From Chalara sp. BL73 (taxonomy: Eukaryota; Ascomycota; Leotiomycetes; Helotiales): a stretch of 64,000 bases of DNA. The stretch is taken from assembly GCA_918026815.1 (NCBI GenBank), contig CAKJVC010000008.1, forward strand, positions 372,001 through 436,000. The letters run 5' to 3'. The position numbers and the translations under genes are program-made. The stretch's first letter is position 1; the number at the start of each line of letters is the position of its first letter. Positions 46,387 to 58,500 of this stretch are shown piece by piece. The notes under the pieces are model-generated. The model was not told where the DNA came from. It saw nothing but the letters and a program-made list of their open reading frames with translations, and ran no database searches.

Positions 46387-46776
46387 TCAGCAAACCTCCT
46401 TCGGGAGCCCCTTCCTCACCATGTCCTTCCTAATCCGCTTCTCCTCCCTCCTAGCAGCCCGCTCCTGCGCCGCCCTCCGCCTCATCGTCGGCCCCGGCAG
46501 ATGCATCTTCTCCGCCAACTTAATAAAGCCGACCACCACCGCCACGACGGGCAGGCTGACTGCAATCGCCAGCACTTTTACAACTTGCCTGCGCGTCCTC
46601 CTCACAGCGTTCCCTCGGTGTTTCCGATCCGTATCCGAAACGGGGGGCCGTGACACACTGGGTGGGATGGCGCCATCCTCATGCCTGCCTTCCTCGTCCC
46701 GCGATACGGCTTCCGGTTTCTTATGTGAGATGGAAGTCGAGATCGAGGTCCTCACCGCAGAATCCTCCGTCGCCAT
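46387..46776 (-). CDS. Small single-pass membrane protein, 129 aa
   Basis: A single-exon frame starting MATEDSAVRTSISTSIS. The first 60 residues are polar and disordered. A basic stretch (RRTRRQ) precedes one hydrophobic segment (VVKVLAIAVSLPVVAVVVGF), and the tail is highly charged (RRRAAQERAARREEKRIRKD), ending LPKEVC. No domain recognised. Its 3' end converges on the repeat precursor 163 bp away. Whether it belongs to the same functional unit is unknown. Confidence 0.6.
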   Translation of the reverse strand: MATEDSAVRTSISTSISHKKPEAVSRDEEGRHEDGAIPPSVSRPPVSDTDRKHRGNAVRRTRRQVVKVLAIAVSLPVVAVVVGFIKLAEKMHLPGPTMRRRAAQERAARREEKRIRKDMVRKGLPKEVC

Positions 46777-47860
46777 TTTCCCGTGAGGTCTGCGATATTT
46801 AAACCAACGCCGTTAACCCGGACCTTAAACCTCGAGCATAATAATCCTCTAGCAATGGAAGAAAAGAAAGGCTCGGATTATCCAGGAAACAAAACAGGAA
46901 AAAACAAAGGACGCCTGTCGTGAAGGGTGTTGCTGCTGACCGCGGACGTTTGATGTCAAAATTAAGCTTCCAGGGCGGCTGACGCCGTCATCTTGGCTGA
47001 ATGCTTGGGCGATCGTAAATCTCTTGGCTGAGTGGCTTGTATCTGAGAACTATCATGGAGGTTTCTGAAATTACAATACATAAGGGCTCCTGATCACATT
47101 AGATGGATAATCATTTATGAAGCTGGCTTACTTAATAGACCTTTCAAAAGCACTGCAACTTTTGCTGTATTCGTATCAAATAGGTGTATGACTAGAGAAA
47201 GATGGTATGCATTTACATTGATCCCCTTTCCCTATGGCATGAGGTATACTACGTTCTCTGTGATGAAGAGCTAAGGAGATATTCTTGGATACCTACCGGG
47301 GTTATCGTGAGTGGTGGCAGAGATTGCCATTACCTCAAAACAAGACACACACATAAGCCCAAAGAGGACATACACTTTAGAATTCTCCATTGATTTGCAT
47401 CAAGATCTATCTAATCTTGCACAAATACCACCTTCCATCCTTTGAAAGGTATAGAGAATGAATATCCCTGTATCTCATTTCCGCTGACCGTACCCAGGCC
47501 ATCTTTGCGTCAAAGTATCCCGTCAAGGTATCCCGTCTGATTCCCCTGAGATCATATCATCGTTGTTTAAATACATCCAGACACTGAACTTAGTACAAAT
47601 ATAAGGGACTGCTACCCGCTCGTCGAAGCGTTGAAGCATACCCCCAAGAATCGAAAATGGTGTGGAATGTCCCGCTTGAAATCGCTAATTGCAAATGAAA
47701 ATGACCACCTTAAAACGCCTTGTCGCTCTTCCGTTCTCTTTATATCCTTCCCGAGTCCCACCGGGATATGTGCCTGAATTACTCCGCGTGTCCTCGAACG
47801 CCATTAATATAGAAACACTTTTCCAGTATTCGTTAATCCGTCACCAAACAAGTGAAATCC
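46777..47860. other. Intergenic region
   Basis: Contains the promoter of the small membrane-protein gene and the 3' flank of the RhoGEF gene. No gene, repeat or RNA recognised. Confidence 0.55.
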
Positions 47861-50800
47861 TCATTCCGCTAGTCGAGCAAAATGCTTACTCCAAATCCAT
47901 CCGATTACCTCGTTAGGATCATCCTGATTCTTTGCTAGCCAAAGCTCGCCTTTTTGTGCGACGACATCAAAGATCTGGCATGTTATTAGCTTTTATGATC
48001 ATTAGTAGGCAAATTTCATTACTTACTTCACCTGCCGAATAGGTTAGATAGGGGTATCCAGCTTCTTGTTTAGTTGCATGAATATTGAACTCAAATAAGC
48101 TTGCTGCAAGATAAAGAACATGGAGGCGGCCCGAATCGTTTCGATCCCGCGACGAAGCCCTTGAGGAACGGTGGCTGTCTTCAGGGCCATCAGGAAGTGG
48201 CATTGCTGAGTGGAACAGCCCTGAAAATGGCCTAACTGATTGAAGTGGGCCGTCGATATGATAACCTGAAGTATGCGTTGAACTAGATTCGCGTCGGTTC
48301 TGGGTGTTGTAATCGTTGCTGATCTGTTGCATACCGCTCTCTGAGGTGAAACTTCTTCCAGTGCTCGGTCTGGGCAAGCTTGGAGGGTGTTGACGAGCTC
48401 CGGATGCTGCAGAGTAGGTCTTCACAATCTCAAAAGTTAGTTTCAATATCTAAGAGTCATTTTGCAGTAGGGGTAGTATTCCAAGAGTTCTTTACTCTGA
48501 AGACATGCTTCCGACGCATATGCATGTCTAAATAGCAAATAACTCATGAAAGAACCCAAATATGAAAGGGCTCGAATGGGTATAAAGGGGCGGGATATTA
48601 AACTCTAATTGGACTCACCCCGTCAGCTGTTGCTGGGGATCCAGATCCGTTTCGAGAATGGCCTTTCGTGAAGGAAGTAGTCTGTGATGGAAACTGAGGG
48701 CCCGCAGCGGGCATAACGCCTACAGGTGGTAAGGAGAATTGACCGCTATGGCGCTTGAAATATTCTGGAGTCGGCAAGCTGGGAGAATTATCACTAGTGG
48801 TAGATTGTGCACGGGAACGACTTGATAAGTTCGATGGTCGGCCTTGAAGGGAAGTCCGCAACTCCCATGCCGTTTGCAAGAATTGCCCGTTAATGATACC
48901 AAGGTCCTTGGCAGCCATCTTGTAGTATTTGTAGTCTCGATGGAACATTTCCAAGAGCTCGTCAATGGATCTTGGAATCTGACTATCCTCAAGCACTGAG
49001 CGAACTTTCTTCTGCCATATATCGTACCATTGAACCTGCATCATTACGAGCTGACTAGTGCATATATCAGCAATAACCTGAGTTTTTGCAGAGAGCTGAG
49101 ATAGATCCGCCTTGAGCGTTTCGTTAAGCGCTTCATACTCTTCTACAAGCCCGGCGAGTTTGGAGTCAATCGATTTCCCTGCTGCTTTCAGCTGTACGGA
49201 CTTTTCATAGTCAAGTCGTCGTTTGGCACGCTTCTTAATGAAATGCCGCGGAGGTTCGTAAGTTGTAATGAGCTTCTCCAGCGGTTCGATCAAGGCTTTC
49301 CGTACAGCACTCACCTGCAAATATTTGGTCAGATGGTAAGGCATACTAACTAGTCCGATATACTTACATGCTCTTCTAATGCTATACTACCCATGGTTCT
49401 CATGGACATGTTGTAATGCACCCACTTGCTTTCGATCTCAGGCGAAGAACTTGGACCGCTCCTCATCACTAGCTCCATTGATGAGAGTAGTTTAAGAAAG
49501 TGGTCGACGTTGGTTGTGACGGTCCGAATATGAAACTCAACATCGCGAAGAATGATTTGTAGCTTCAAGAAGTCTTGACCGAATTTTTGGTGCACCGTGA
49601 CGTAGTTCTGATCCTCATCATCCCCTATGGTAGGCGCGTTCGCGCCGGATGGGGATTCCCCTTTTCGTCTGTCGTCTTGTTGAGGCTTTTCGGTGCGCTT
49701 AATGATACCGAACACTTTAGGGAACAGGCGGACATCAGACTCTTTTCTTTTCCGGCCAGCGATTTTTGCAATTGTCTGGACACGTTTCTTAAGATCATTG
49801 ATACCCGAGAGTATGTCTCCAATCGTAGCTACAGCACCCTTTAATGCAAGATAATCAGGGTGTGTATCCTGGGTATGTTTGACAAGCTCAGTGATAAGCA
49901 TTTTCCACCGGGTCAGACGCTGCACGGGCTTCACCATGAGCGAGCCAATGTCCCAAGCTTGCGTCAGATCTTTGGCTACTGTATTGCACTCATTGAGCCA
50001 AACTTTTACCGCTGGATCCGTCTGCAGTTGTTCCAAGCGCGTCATTGCGGGCTCCTGATTCTTCAAGAATTCCGTGTAAACCACTTCCATTTCCGGAAGA
50101 TATTTACTAAATGTTGCGCCTATACTAGTCCTTGCATGCTTTTGCTCCTCCGCTTCTTCCATCAGAGTGACAGCAACGGAAAATCGGTCTTCAGCCGCAC
50201 CAGTGGTGGCCTTACTTTGTCTTACTTTGGACCTCGTGGAGTAGACGCTCGATGCAGCTGACTTCAAATCCTCCAGTAGTCTTGTTGAAAAATCGACAAT
50301 CTCATCGCTATTACGAAATATTGCTCTCACATCGCCATATCCAAGTTTTGGGCATGCCTCCGCGGTTCCCTTGTATATTTCTTCAACAACACTCATATCT
50401 TTCAGATAGACGGATTCGGTCTCAATTAGTTCTTTTATGATGTTGCCCCGCTTTTCGAGTAAGCTCTTTGTCTTCTGGGCAGCCGCTTTCTCCTCTTCTG
50501 TAAGGGGTTCATCCTTCTTCGTCGACGACTGGCTAATACTTGCTTCTTCCACAGATATTTGAGCGCTCGATCTAGGCGTAGTGGACATGGAAGGTCGCGG
50601 GTCATACGTGTCATCGCTAGCGCGTCTAGATTCGGTGTTGTGGCTCGTGCCATTCTGACTCGACTGATATATGCTGGATGGTGGCCGTCGGTTATGGAAA
50701 CTCAAAGGCGGCGGAGAACGGGTTGACTGCACCTGGGATACGGGGGCTGCGTCTTCTAGTTGTGAGGGGACGGATGGCGGTGGTGTGGCTTCATCTGGCG

Positions 50801-53800
50801 CTAGGACTGACTCAGCCAAAATCGGAGAGGCTGAATTGGAAAAGGCGAAGGCAAACCCTTCTCCTGTAGAAATTGGAGGCAGCTGATGCCGGGGTGGACT
50901 TGCTACACGAGGAGTCTCTGAAGCAAGAGGAGGCGATGTTTGTGTGCTGGAATGATCAGGAATTGGCAGATCCTGCTGCAATTGAGCCACCGCACTTCCA
51001 AGAGCTTTGCTACTGTCGTGCAAAGATCGATTGGAATATCGACCCTGCTCGGACCAGTCATCACCAGTGTCCAAAGAGCAGTCCGTCCACATAGATTGGT
51101 GACTTCCACGAGATGTTGCCCCTGCCCCAGGATGCGGATCGTATTCGACAGGATACATATCTTGCCCAATCGAGCTCCTCCTTTCATATCCGTCGGAGCT
51201 ATCGTATTCCATGTCTGTGACAGGAGTGTTTAGATATTCATGAACGTTATTCATACCTAATGATGTAGAGGCTAATGGAGTCTGGTCTTGTGGATTAACG
51301 CTATTTGAATCTGGAGTATGAGGCTCATCGTCCTCGGTAGTGGAAGAGACCTCAAAGGAAGGCGGGAAATGTGAAGGTTCGTAACCGATTTCGAATTGAC
51401 CTGGCACCCGCGGCTCCATGTCGCTAGTATGGCTACTCTCGTGCGGATCACCTATAACATGAGTCACAGGTTCCGTAGGGGAGGTCTCAATCGGGCTTGC
51501 TGAGGTGACTGTAGTTGCGAATATGGGTTTATCATAGGCAGAGTCACGTTTGAATGCCCCAGGAGGAGAAGGATCTTTGGCAAAGACGTCACTCGTAGGA
51601 GTTGGTTCCTGCGGCAATTCCGTTGCTGGGGATGCGTCAAGCATCATCTTAATGGTGCCTTCCTCGCCATGTTCAAGATTATTCAGGCCAAATGATGCTT
51701 GTTCAGGGCTCAATTGATTCCACTCAATAAATTGAGAGGAGAGTGGTCTTGAACCCAGGCGCATGAAAGCGGGTTCTGTCTGTGGTTCGTTGTCGAAATC
51801 TGTGGTACCCGTAGCATTCGAAATGGCCGACGCAGGTACTTCGTCGTCATCTACGAAACTTCCTGGTATTCCAAGCGTTGGAGAATCCGTGTCAACAACG
51901 TTAACCGAACTATCAACATGATAAAATGACGTCGAGATTTGCAAGGGTTGAGTAGTATTGGTCTTTGTTTCCAATAAGGGTTCTGGTTCTCGTGGAGGTT
52001 CTCGTGGAGAACCAGCAGACGTTTGAGTTTCCATATTTGTTTGAGCATCGCTTTTCTCTTTTTCTAGATCCCTAGCCTTCCTCTCTTCTAAGCGTCGCAG
52101 ATTTGCTGCCCTAATCTCCTTCTGTTCGCTTTCCTGTATAGATTTTGTATAGGCTCGTTTTATGGTTGCGCGACGTGCTGCAAAGTCGACTGGAACGTCA
52201 TCTATCTGTCTTGTCGCCTGTTCTTCGGATTTGCGTGCAATCTTCATGCCACTTCTGGCTTTCTGTGGGGATCCAGATCCATCAACTACTCTCTGTCTTG
52301 AACTAGCGGTAGATGCTGAGACTGTTTGTCGGGGGCGTGAGCTGCGCAGGGGAGGAGACGTGATCGGAGGAGGAGCTGAAATAATAGCCTTCAAGCTTGA
52401 ATTGTTATTGTTCTCATGATTTCTTACTTTCGTTCGGGAGGATTGGTATGTGGGTGTTGTGGTTCGACCTGCAGGGCTCCATGGCCTTTGCTCTGTCTTT
52501 TGCGATTTTCCATTTGCTAGAGTCCTGGAAGTGAAGGTAGAGCTCGAGTGAGTTGATGCTGGGTTTGATGACTCTGGTGCTGGCTTTCTCGGCAGGGGCA
52601 GGCGGCTTGAGCCTTTAGCTGGCTCCGGTATCGATGGCGCAGCGACGGTGGGAGGGTTGAATGATGGGCTAACACCATTCATAGTATTGACTTTGGTATC
52701 TGCGAAGTCGCTGTGATTACGATTGTGGGCGAGAGAAGAACGAGACTTTGTGTCAACATCTTCTAAAGCAGGAGTAACTCCAAGATACCAAGCAGTGGGA
52801 GACGAGGGGGAGATATCCAAGGAAGTCTGATTACGCATATGCGCCCAAGACGGATGTAAACTGGAGTCGGACGTTCGACGAGTTGCAACATGAGGTATTC
52901 CATAACCGACATCCGAGTCTTGCCCGGAAGCAATGACCTCTCCAAACAGAGGTCGATGGGCAGGTGTTTGTGCTGGATGCTGCGGCGATGTGGGAGACAG
53001 GTTAGTCATTGACTTAGAAGCTTGAGATATGTTACCGGCTACAACATTCTTCGGTCGTGTATTCCGGGCGACGCCCGAAAGCGTGTTATTCGAGTGTTGG
53101 TCCTCGACCGCGAATCTGGCTCTTTGCGTCGATCGACTGTTGGAAGGCGATTTCACTCCGACGTCTCTGGTCGGAAACCCCGCTTTTGATGTGCTCGTCG
53201 TCGGGGTATTTCCTGTGGAACGGCCCTGATATCCAACACGGTCCTTCATGTAACCGGCTCCGCCCGTACTACTATCTTTGGTGATAATCCGTGGCGCTGG
53301 CTTCCGAACTGTGGTGGATGGAGGTTGAGGACTTGGATCAAACCGCTTTAGCATCTCCTTCACACTTGGCTGTTTCCCATTCAACCCATTATTCAGTCCA
53401 GGTACCGCCTTCGCATTTCCCGCTCCTGGTCTGTCCTTTATTGGCTCTGAGAAAGACCGATTTGCTGCTACCGGCTTCAAATTGCTTCGTACTCCAGAGA
53501 CCGGAGGATGCTTGGGAGTCGTACCATTGCCGTTCGATCTGAAAGAGGATGGCGGCGGCCTAGGTTCAGTGGTCGATGGCATGCCGTTCGATGCAATTTC
53601 TGTATATCCTTGGGTAGAATGTTGTACACCTCTGTACTCTCTGTAGAACGCATCCGGATCTCCTCCACCGCTCAAGCCTCCACCAAAGCCATTCGCATCT
53701 ATCGCTTGAAGATTCGATGCCGTCAGGAAGGACAGCTTCGGAGGGACCTCAGGCGATCTAGATTGGAAGTCGTGCAGGGCTGCACGGTCGTAAGATTGTT

Positions 53801-53888
53801 GATAAGAGTGTGGTTGGATCGATGCCTGCGGAGGAGCTACTGGTCGTCGTGAGTAGAAATTCTGGTCTGCGTTGATACCACTTTCCAT
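47861..53888 (-). CDS. RhoGEF with DH, BAR and SH3 regions (Tuba/Gef1-like)
   Basis: Four exons (53888-49368, 49314-48619, 48419-48027, 47974-47861), all phase 0, encode 1907 aa. The first ~1100 residues are disordered, rich in Ser/Pro/Thr, with a coiled segment around EQKEIRAANLRRLEERKARDLE. A Dbl-homology domain follows at about 1145-1335 (NIIKELIETESVYLKDM, MVKPVQRLTRWKMLITELV). A BAR-like helical domain lies at about 1380-1660 (FHIRTV..., LEKLITTYEPPRHFIKKRAKRR, YEALNETLKADLSQL). The last ~70 residues form an SH3 domain (VLYLAASLFEFNI, GELWLAKNQDDPNEVIGWIW). DH-BAR proteins activate Cdc42/Rho at membranes during polarised growth and septation. There is no PH domain, as in fission yeast Gef1. 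Confidence 0.92.
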
Positions 53889-54315
53889 CGTGCCTGAACA
53901 TTTGACGAGCTCAGGCTCGTAGGGCTCGTTGGTGGCAGCAAAGGAGTGGACCTGGTGGAATGGTGTTCAACAATCCATGTATGTATGAGGTCGTGGTTTC
54001 CCTTGAGTGGTCCTGCCGTCTGATTCGTGGTTGCAGGATAAGCCGTTTGAGGATTCGTTCGCGATCCACCTGTCCCTGTGCTTGGATGAATGGGCGGGAT
54101 TACTATTTGGAGAGGGGGGGGGGGAGGGGGATTGATAGGTGCAAACGGGGACGAAATTGGCGGAGAGTAATTGAGTAGAGTGTCCTTTGCGCGCAAAGTA
54201 ACGAGTGGTTGAAAAGATTCAGGATGTCAGGGTTTGGGATTTGGGTAGAATGAAAGGGACAGGACAGGACAGGACCAGATAGGACGACAGCGGGAGATGG
54301 GTATTCTGGGATCAA
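53889..54315. other. 5' region of the RhoGEF gene
   Basis: G/A-rich on plus (C/T-rich on the transcribed sense), consistent with a fungal 5' leader. Includes a G-run (54114-54130) and a short GACAG repeat near 54262. Confidence 0.5.
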
Positions 54316-54594
54316 TCAATGGTGACGGTGGTTGATTACAGTACTGTGCCTGTATTTTGGGGCTCCACCATGGGATGGATCTTGGATCTGCCCTTCATTT
54401 TTTGCTTGTCGGGGATGAGGAGGCTTGTCTTGGGTTTCTGGTTTGGGGGCCTCCAACCCGATGCCTAGCCCATTTTCCTTGGTTCGTTTAGCGGCTATTA
54501 CAGGCCCTGTCCCGCCTATCGATGCGCTAAGGGCCGATACGAAAAGAAAAAAAACAAGCCCTACCCAGACGGCTGTACTCCTGGTCTTACTCAT
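54316..54594 (-). CDS. Possible small secreted protein, 92 aa
   Basis: Starts MSKTRSTAVWVGLVFFLFVS, a plausible signal peptide or anchor with cleavage after ALSAS. The remainder is polar and low-complexity (GLEAPKPETQDKPPHPRQ), with a KR site soon after the signal, and ends HRHH. No cysteines. It sits just upstream of the RhoGEF leader on the same strand, so it could equally be an upstream ORF or chance. No family recognised. Confidence 0.3.
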   Translation of the reverse strand: MSKTRSTAVWVGLVFFLFVSALSASIGGTGPVIAAKRTKENGLGIGLEAPKPETQDKPPHPRQAKNEGQIQDPSHGGAPKYRHSTVINHRHH

Positions 54595-55558
54595 GAAAAA
54601 CCTAAACCCCCATTATTCCTGCTACTCTACCCCATCCCATCCTCCAGTTGGCTAGCCGTTCAATTCCATCCTATACCCGCGCGGAACACACCAGTTACAC
54701 GCGGACCTAGAGTTGAACAAAATAATATAAACGTGAGGAATAGCGGTTTAGTGCGCTTAATCGCGAACCCTTTCGCGTTTTAGCCTAGCATCTCGCCCTG
54801 GAACACCAAAACCATATGACATTGATATCAGAGAACATTGGGACTACTTTACCAATTATATATACATAGGCAGAGGTGGTGACAAGCAGATGAAATAGAT
54901 ACCAACCATGGATTCCATGGGCCGCAGGATTAGCGATGTTCTTGCGGTGAGGCGGCTTGAACTTTTCACACCTCCATTTGCACACCCAACGGTCAGATAC
55001 AGCCCATCCCGCAAGAAACAAAGCGTTGGACCGCTGTCACGGGAAAAGCCCATGGTTATGCACCATTTCCATCCCGCTGTTGCTGGTTCGTCCAATTTAT
55101 ATAAGGTTTCAAACCTAAAGTATCTAGAATTTTCTGGTCACAATTTGGTAAATTTGGCAATTCATCCAACTACATCATCCCGGATGCGAGTCAGCAAGAG
55201 CCGGGATGATGGTCTACGCAATATGAGATCCTTACTCAGAGTATTTTGACTTGATGGTAACATCCCGTCTTGATGGGGTTTTGTGATAAATATTTGTCTG
55301 CATCATTATCCGTGCTCTTAAATTTCGGTTTGTGATACTTGGCAGCTATTTGCAAGTCGCGTGTCTCTGACACGTGAAATATTGGACGCGTCTGCTACAT
55401 CCACGCTTTGTTCTCCCAACTAATGCACAAGATCCATACAATTCTCACTGGGCAAGTGAGAGTTTATTCAGCTCATTTCCCAATAACATACCCCGCATTT
55501 TGGATGACATGCAGCCTCATCTCACCTCAATGGCTGAAAATTCCACAAAACTAGCAAT
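54595..55558. other. Intergenic region upstream of telomerase
   Basis: No supported gene. Expected to contain the TERT promoter. Confidence 0.5.
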
Positions 55559-58500
55559 ATGACTGTCAAGCGAAAGAGGAACCGGCATGGCAGTGGGAAC
55601 GGTGGAGATAGCAAAAGACAGAGGATCTCGGATCAGATGATATCGAAGGACTCGGTAGTCAAACAAGCAGTGTTGTCTCAATATTACACTCAGGTGGTTT
55701 CACTCCGTCGATATCTTCTCTCTAAATTACCACCAACCTCCAAGCTCAGGAGGAAGAAAATCCTGTCTTTTGACAAAAGAAAACAACCTGATTCAATCGA
55801 TGATGCATCATTTTCCAGATTTTTAGACCAGACTGTCGTTGGAGTACGGACTTGTCGGGATGTCTCCTTCCAAGAGCGCAGTGAAAAATGGATATCCTTC
55901 TCCCAGCGGATTGATACATCAGACTCTACATTTGCAAACCTCACAGGAATTGGGATCTACTCACAATCCGAGGTAGGTTTCACTCCAGCCTCAGCAGCTT
56001 CATATAGTTCAGCTGACTCAAACGATTAGATTGTGGACTTTGCCATTTGGTTGCTATTTCAAAAGTCTCGAGGCACCAATGCCAGAGTACAGCATCTCCT
56101 GTGTCAAGGATTTCGCAAAGATGCGACCTCCAGAGCCATAGGCCAAGATGAGAATGTTTTCTGTGCAATCCCAGGATTGGTTACAATACACCAAAATAGC
56201 CATGTGGAAGCCATGAAAGCAACGCCATGGACACGAGTCCTTGCTATTATGGGGAAAGAAGGCGAAAGAGTTATGATTGATTTGATTTTAGATTGTGGAA
56301 TATTTTTGCCCATCCAGAGTGCTCGTAGTAGTTACCATCAGCTAAGTGGTATGTATGATGCCATTTCCAGCCCACTATATGCTTATGAAGACTGCAGGAC
56401 ATCCTTTAGGCGATCTCCAAACCTTAAATGAGGTGGAAGGTCAAGTCATTCCCTCCGCAGTCAAGAGCTCCTTAATGTTTGAGAAAGAAGTGGTCCTTAA
56501 TAAACCCGCGCACATAACTTTCGTCCGCAATCGCATGCTCTATGCAAGAGCTGCTGTTAACGCTCAAGGAGCTGTTAGATTTGGCCTCCGTCACATCCGT
56601 ATGCACCCCTCCACATTTAAGTATCAATTACTGACAACTCAGATGCTCTCAATAGGTTCAAGGTCCAGAGCTCGAAAGATCCAGACCATGACCAAGATGG
56701 CAGCCGAGCCAAACCCCAGGAAAACACCGTTCGAGTAATGATGTATATATTTCCAAGGCAGTTCGGCCTCCACAATGTCTTCACCAGCAAAGTTGACCCA
56801 CGAGAAACAGTGCAGCCTTTGAAGGATTACACCCTTCGTGAGGATGAGATAAACGGAAGATTTCCAGCGGTATCAAACCTGAAAATTCCGAAGAGATTAC
56901 GTGGAAAGACTGTAGAATTGGTACAAAAGATGCAAGCATTACATAGCCGATGTCCTTATAAAAAGTTGCTTGAATACTATTGTCCGGTATGTTTGCCTGT
57001 AAGTTTGTCATACTAGATACTGACCATATAGCTTTTTACTAAAGAAGCTCGATATCCGGATCTCAGCACTCCAGAGCACACAACTTCGACTACATTCCAA
57101 ACACAAGTACCAATCAAAAAACCTCATAGTATTGATAGAGCTCTCCCTTCACAAGCTATGACTCCGCCACAGCGTTCTATGATGGATCACGCAACACCTA
57201 CTTCCATGGTCGGTGCTTTTTGCCGAGCCGTTCTCTCAAATCTCATTCCGCACGACTTCCTAGGGACTGGCGAAGATTGGGCTCACAATCAAGCCATACT
57301 GCACCACAACATAAGTCGTTTTGTTGAGCTTCGGAGATTTGAAAATCTTTCGCTTCATGCGGTATTGCAAGGTATCAAGGCAAGTTAACCCCCCATTAAG
57401 TGCCCACGCCGCTTTGTCGGGTCCACCTTGAAATATTACTAGCCGGGAGACTATTCTGACAAAGCATAGCTTGCAAATATGGCATGGCTTGGGCCGCCGG
57501 CAACAGCGGGGCAGAATATGTCACAGTCTGACCACAATAAGAGACTGGAAGTACTACACGAGTTCATGTACTATGTTTTCGACTCGCTTCTAATCCCATT
57601 GATACGAGCAAACTTTCATGTCACAGAATCGAACGTTCATCGATACCGCATCTTCTTCTACCGACATGATGTGTGGCGGACACTGACCGAGCCTGCGATC
57701 GCTTCATTGAAGCTAAGCATGTTTGAAGAGATCAAGCTCGATCGGGCACAGAGAATTCTGGACTCTCGAACATTCGGTTTCAGTCAAATAAGGTTACTAC
57801 CTAAGCAGACCGGTGTAAGGCCGATCATGAATTTGCGGCGTCGGATGATGCAGAAAGGTTACAAGAACATGCTTGGAAGCAGTATCAATTCTGCTTTGGC
57901 ACCAGTTTATAATGCATTTACGTACGAGAAGGTGTGTGGAGTCTCATCAACCTCTGAGACCCAGCTAACATGATTTAGGTCATCAACCCAGATCGTCTAG
58001 GCGCTGCTTTATTCTCGGTTGGTGACCTATATAAGAAACTGAAGTCTTTCAAGTCCACTCTTCGGGATACCTTGCAACCACTTTACTTTGCTAAGGTGGA
58101 TGTCAAAGCTGCATTTGACACCATTCCGCAAGAAGCCGTCGTGGAGCTCATGGCTTCTCTTCCTACAGAATCAGCGTATCGTATCGCAAGACACGTAGAA
58201 GTTAAGCCAGGCAATGGCTATCTTGAGAGCAAACAAGAATCGAAACCTATACGGAAATGGTCCGCTCTAGCTAAAGCTCCCAATGATCTCCAAACTTTTG
58301 ACGAGAACCTCGAAACAGACCTTGGTTTGGGACGGAAGAACACCATATTTGTAGAGAGTATTGTGAATCAAGTCCGAGATAAGGATGAACTTGTCTCTTT
58401 GCTAGCTGAGCATGTCCAGCGCAACATGGTAAAGATCGGAAAGAAGTTTTACAGACAGAAAGAAGGCATTCCTCAAGGCTCCGTTCTTTCATCCCTGCTA

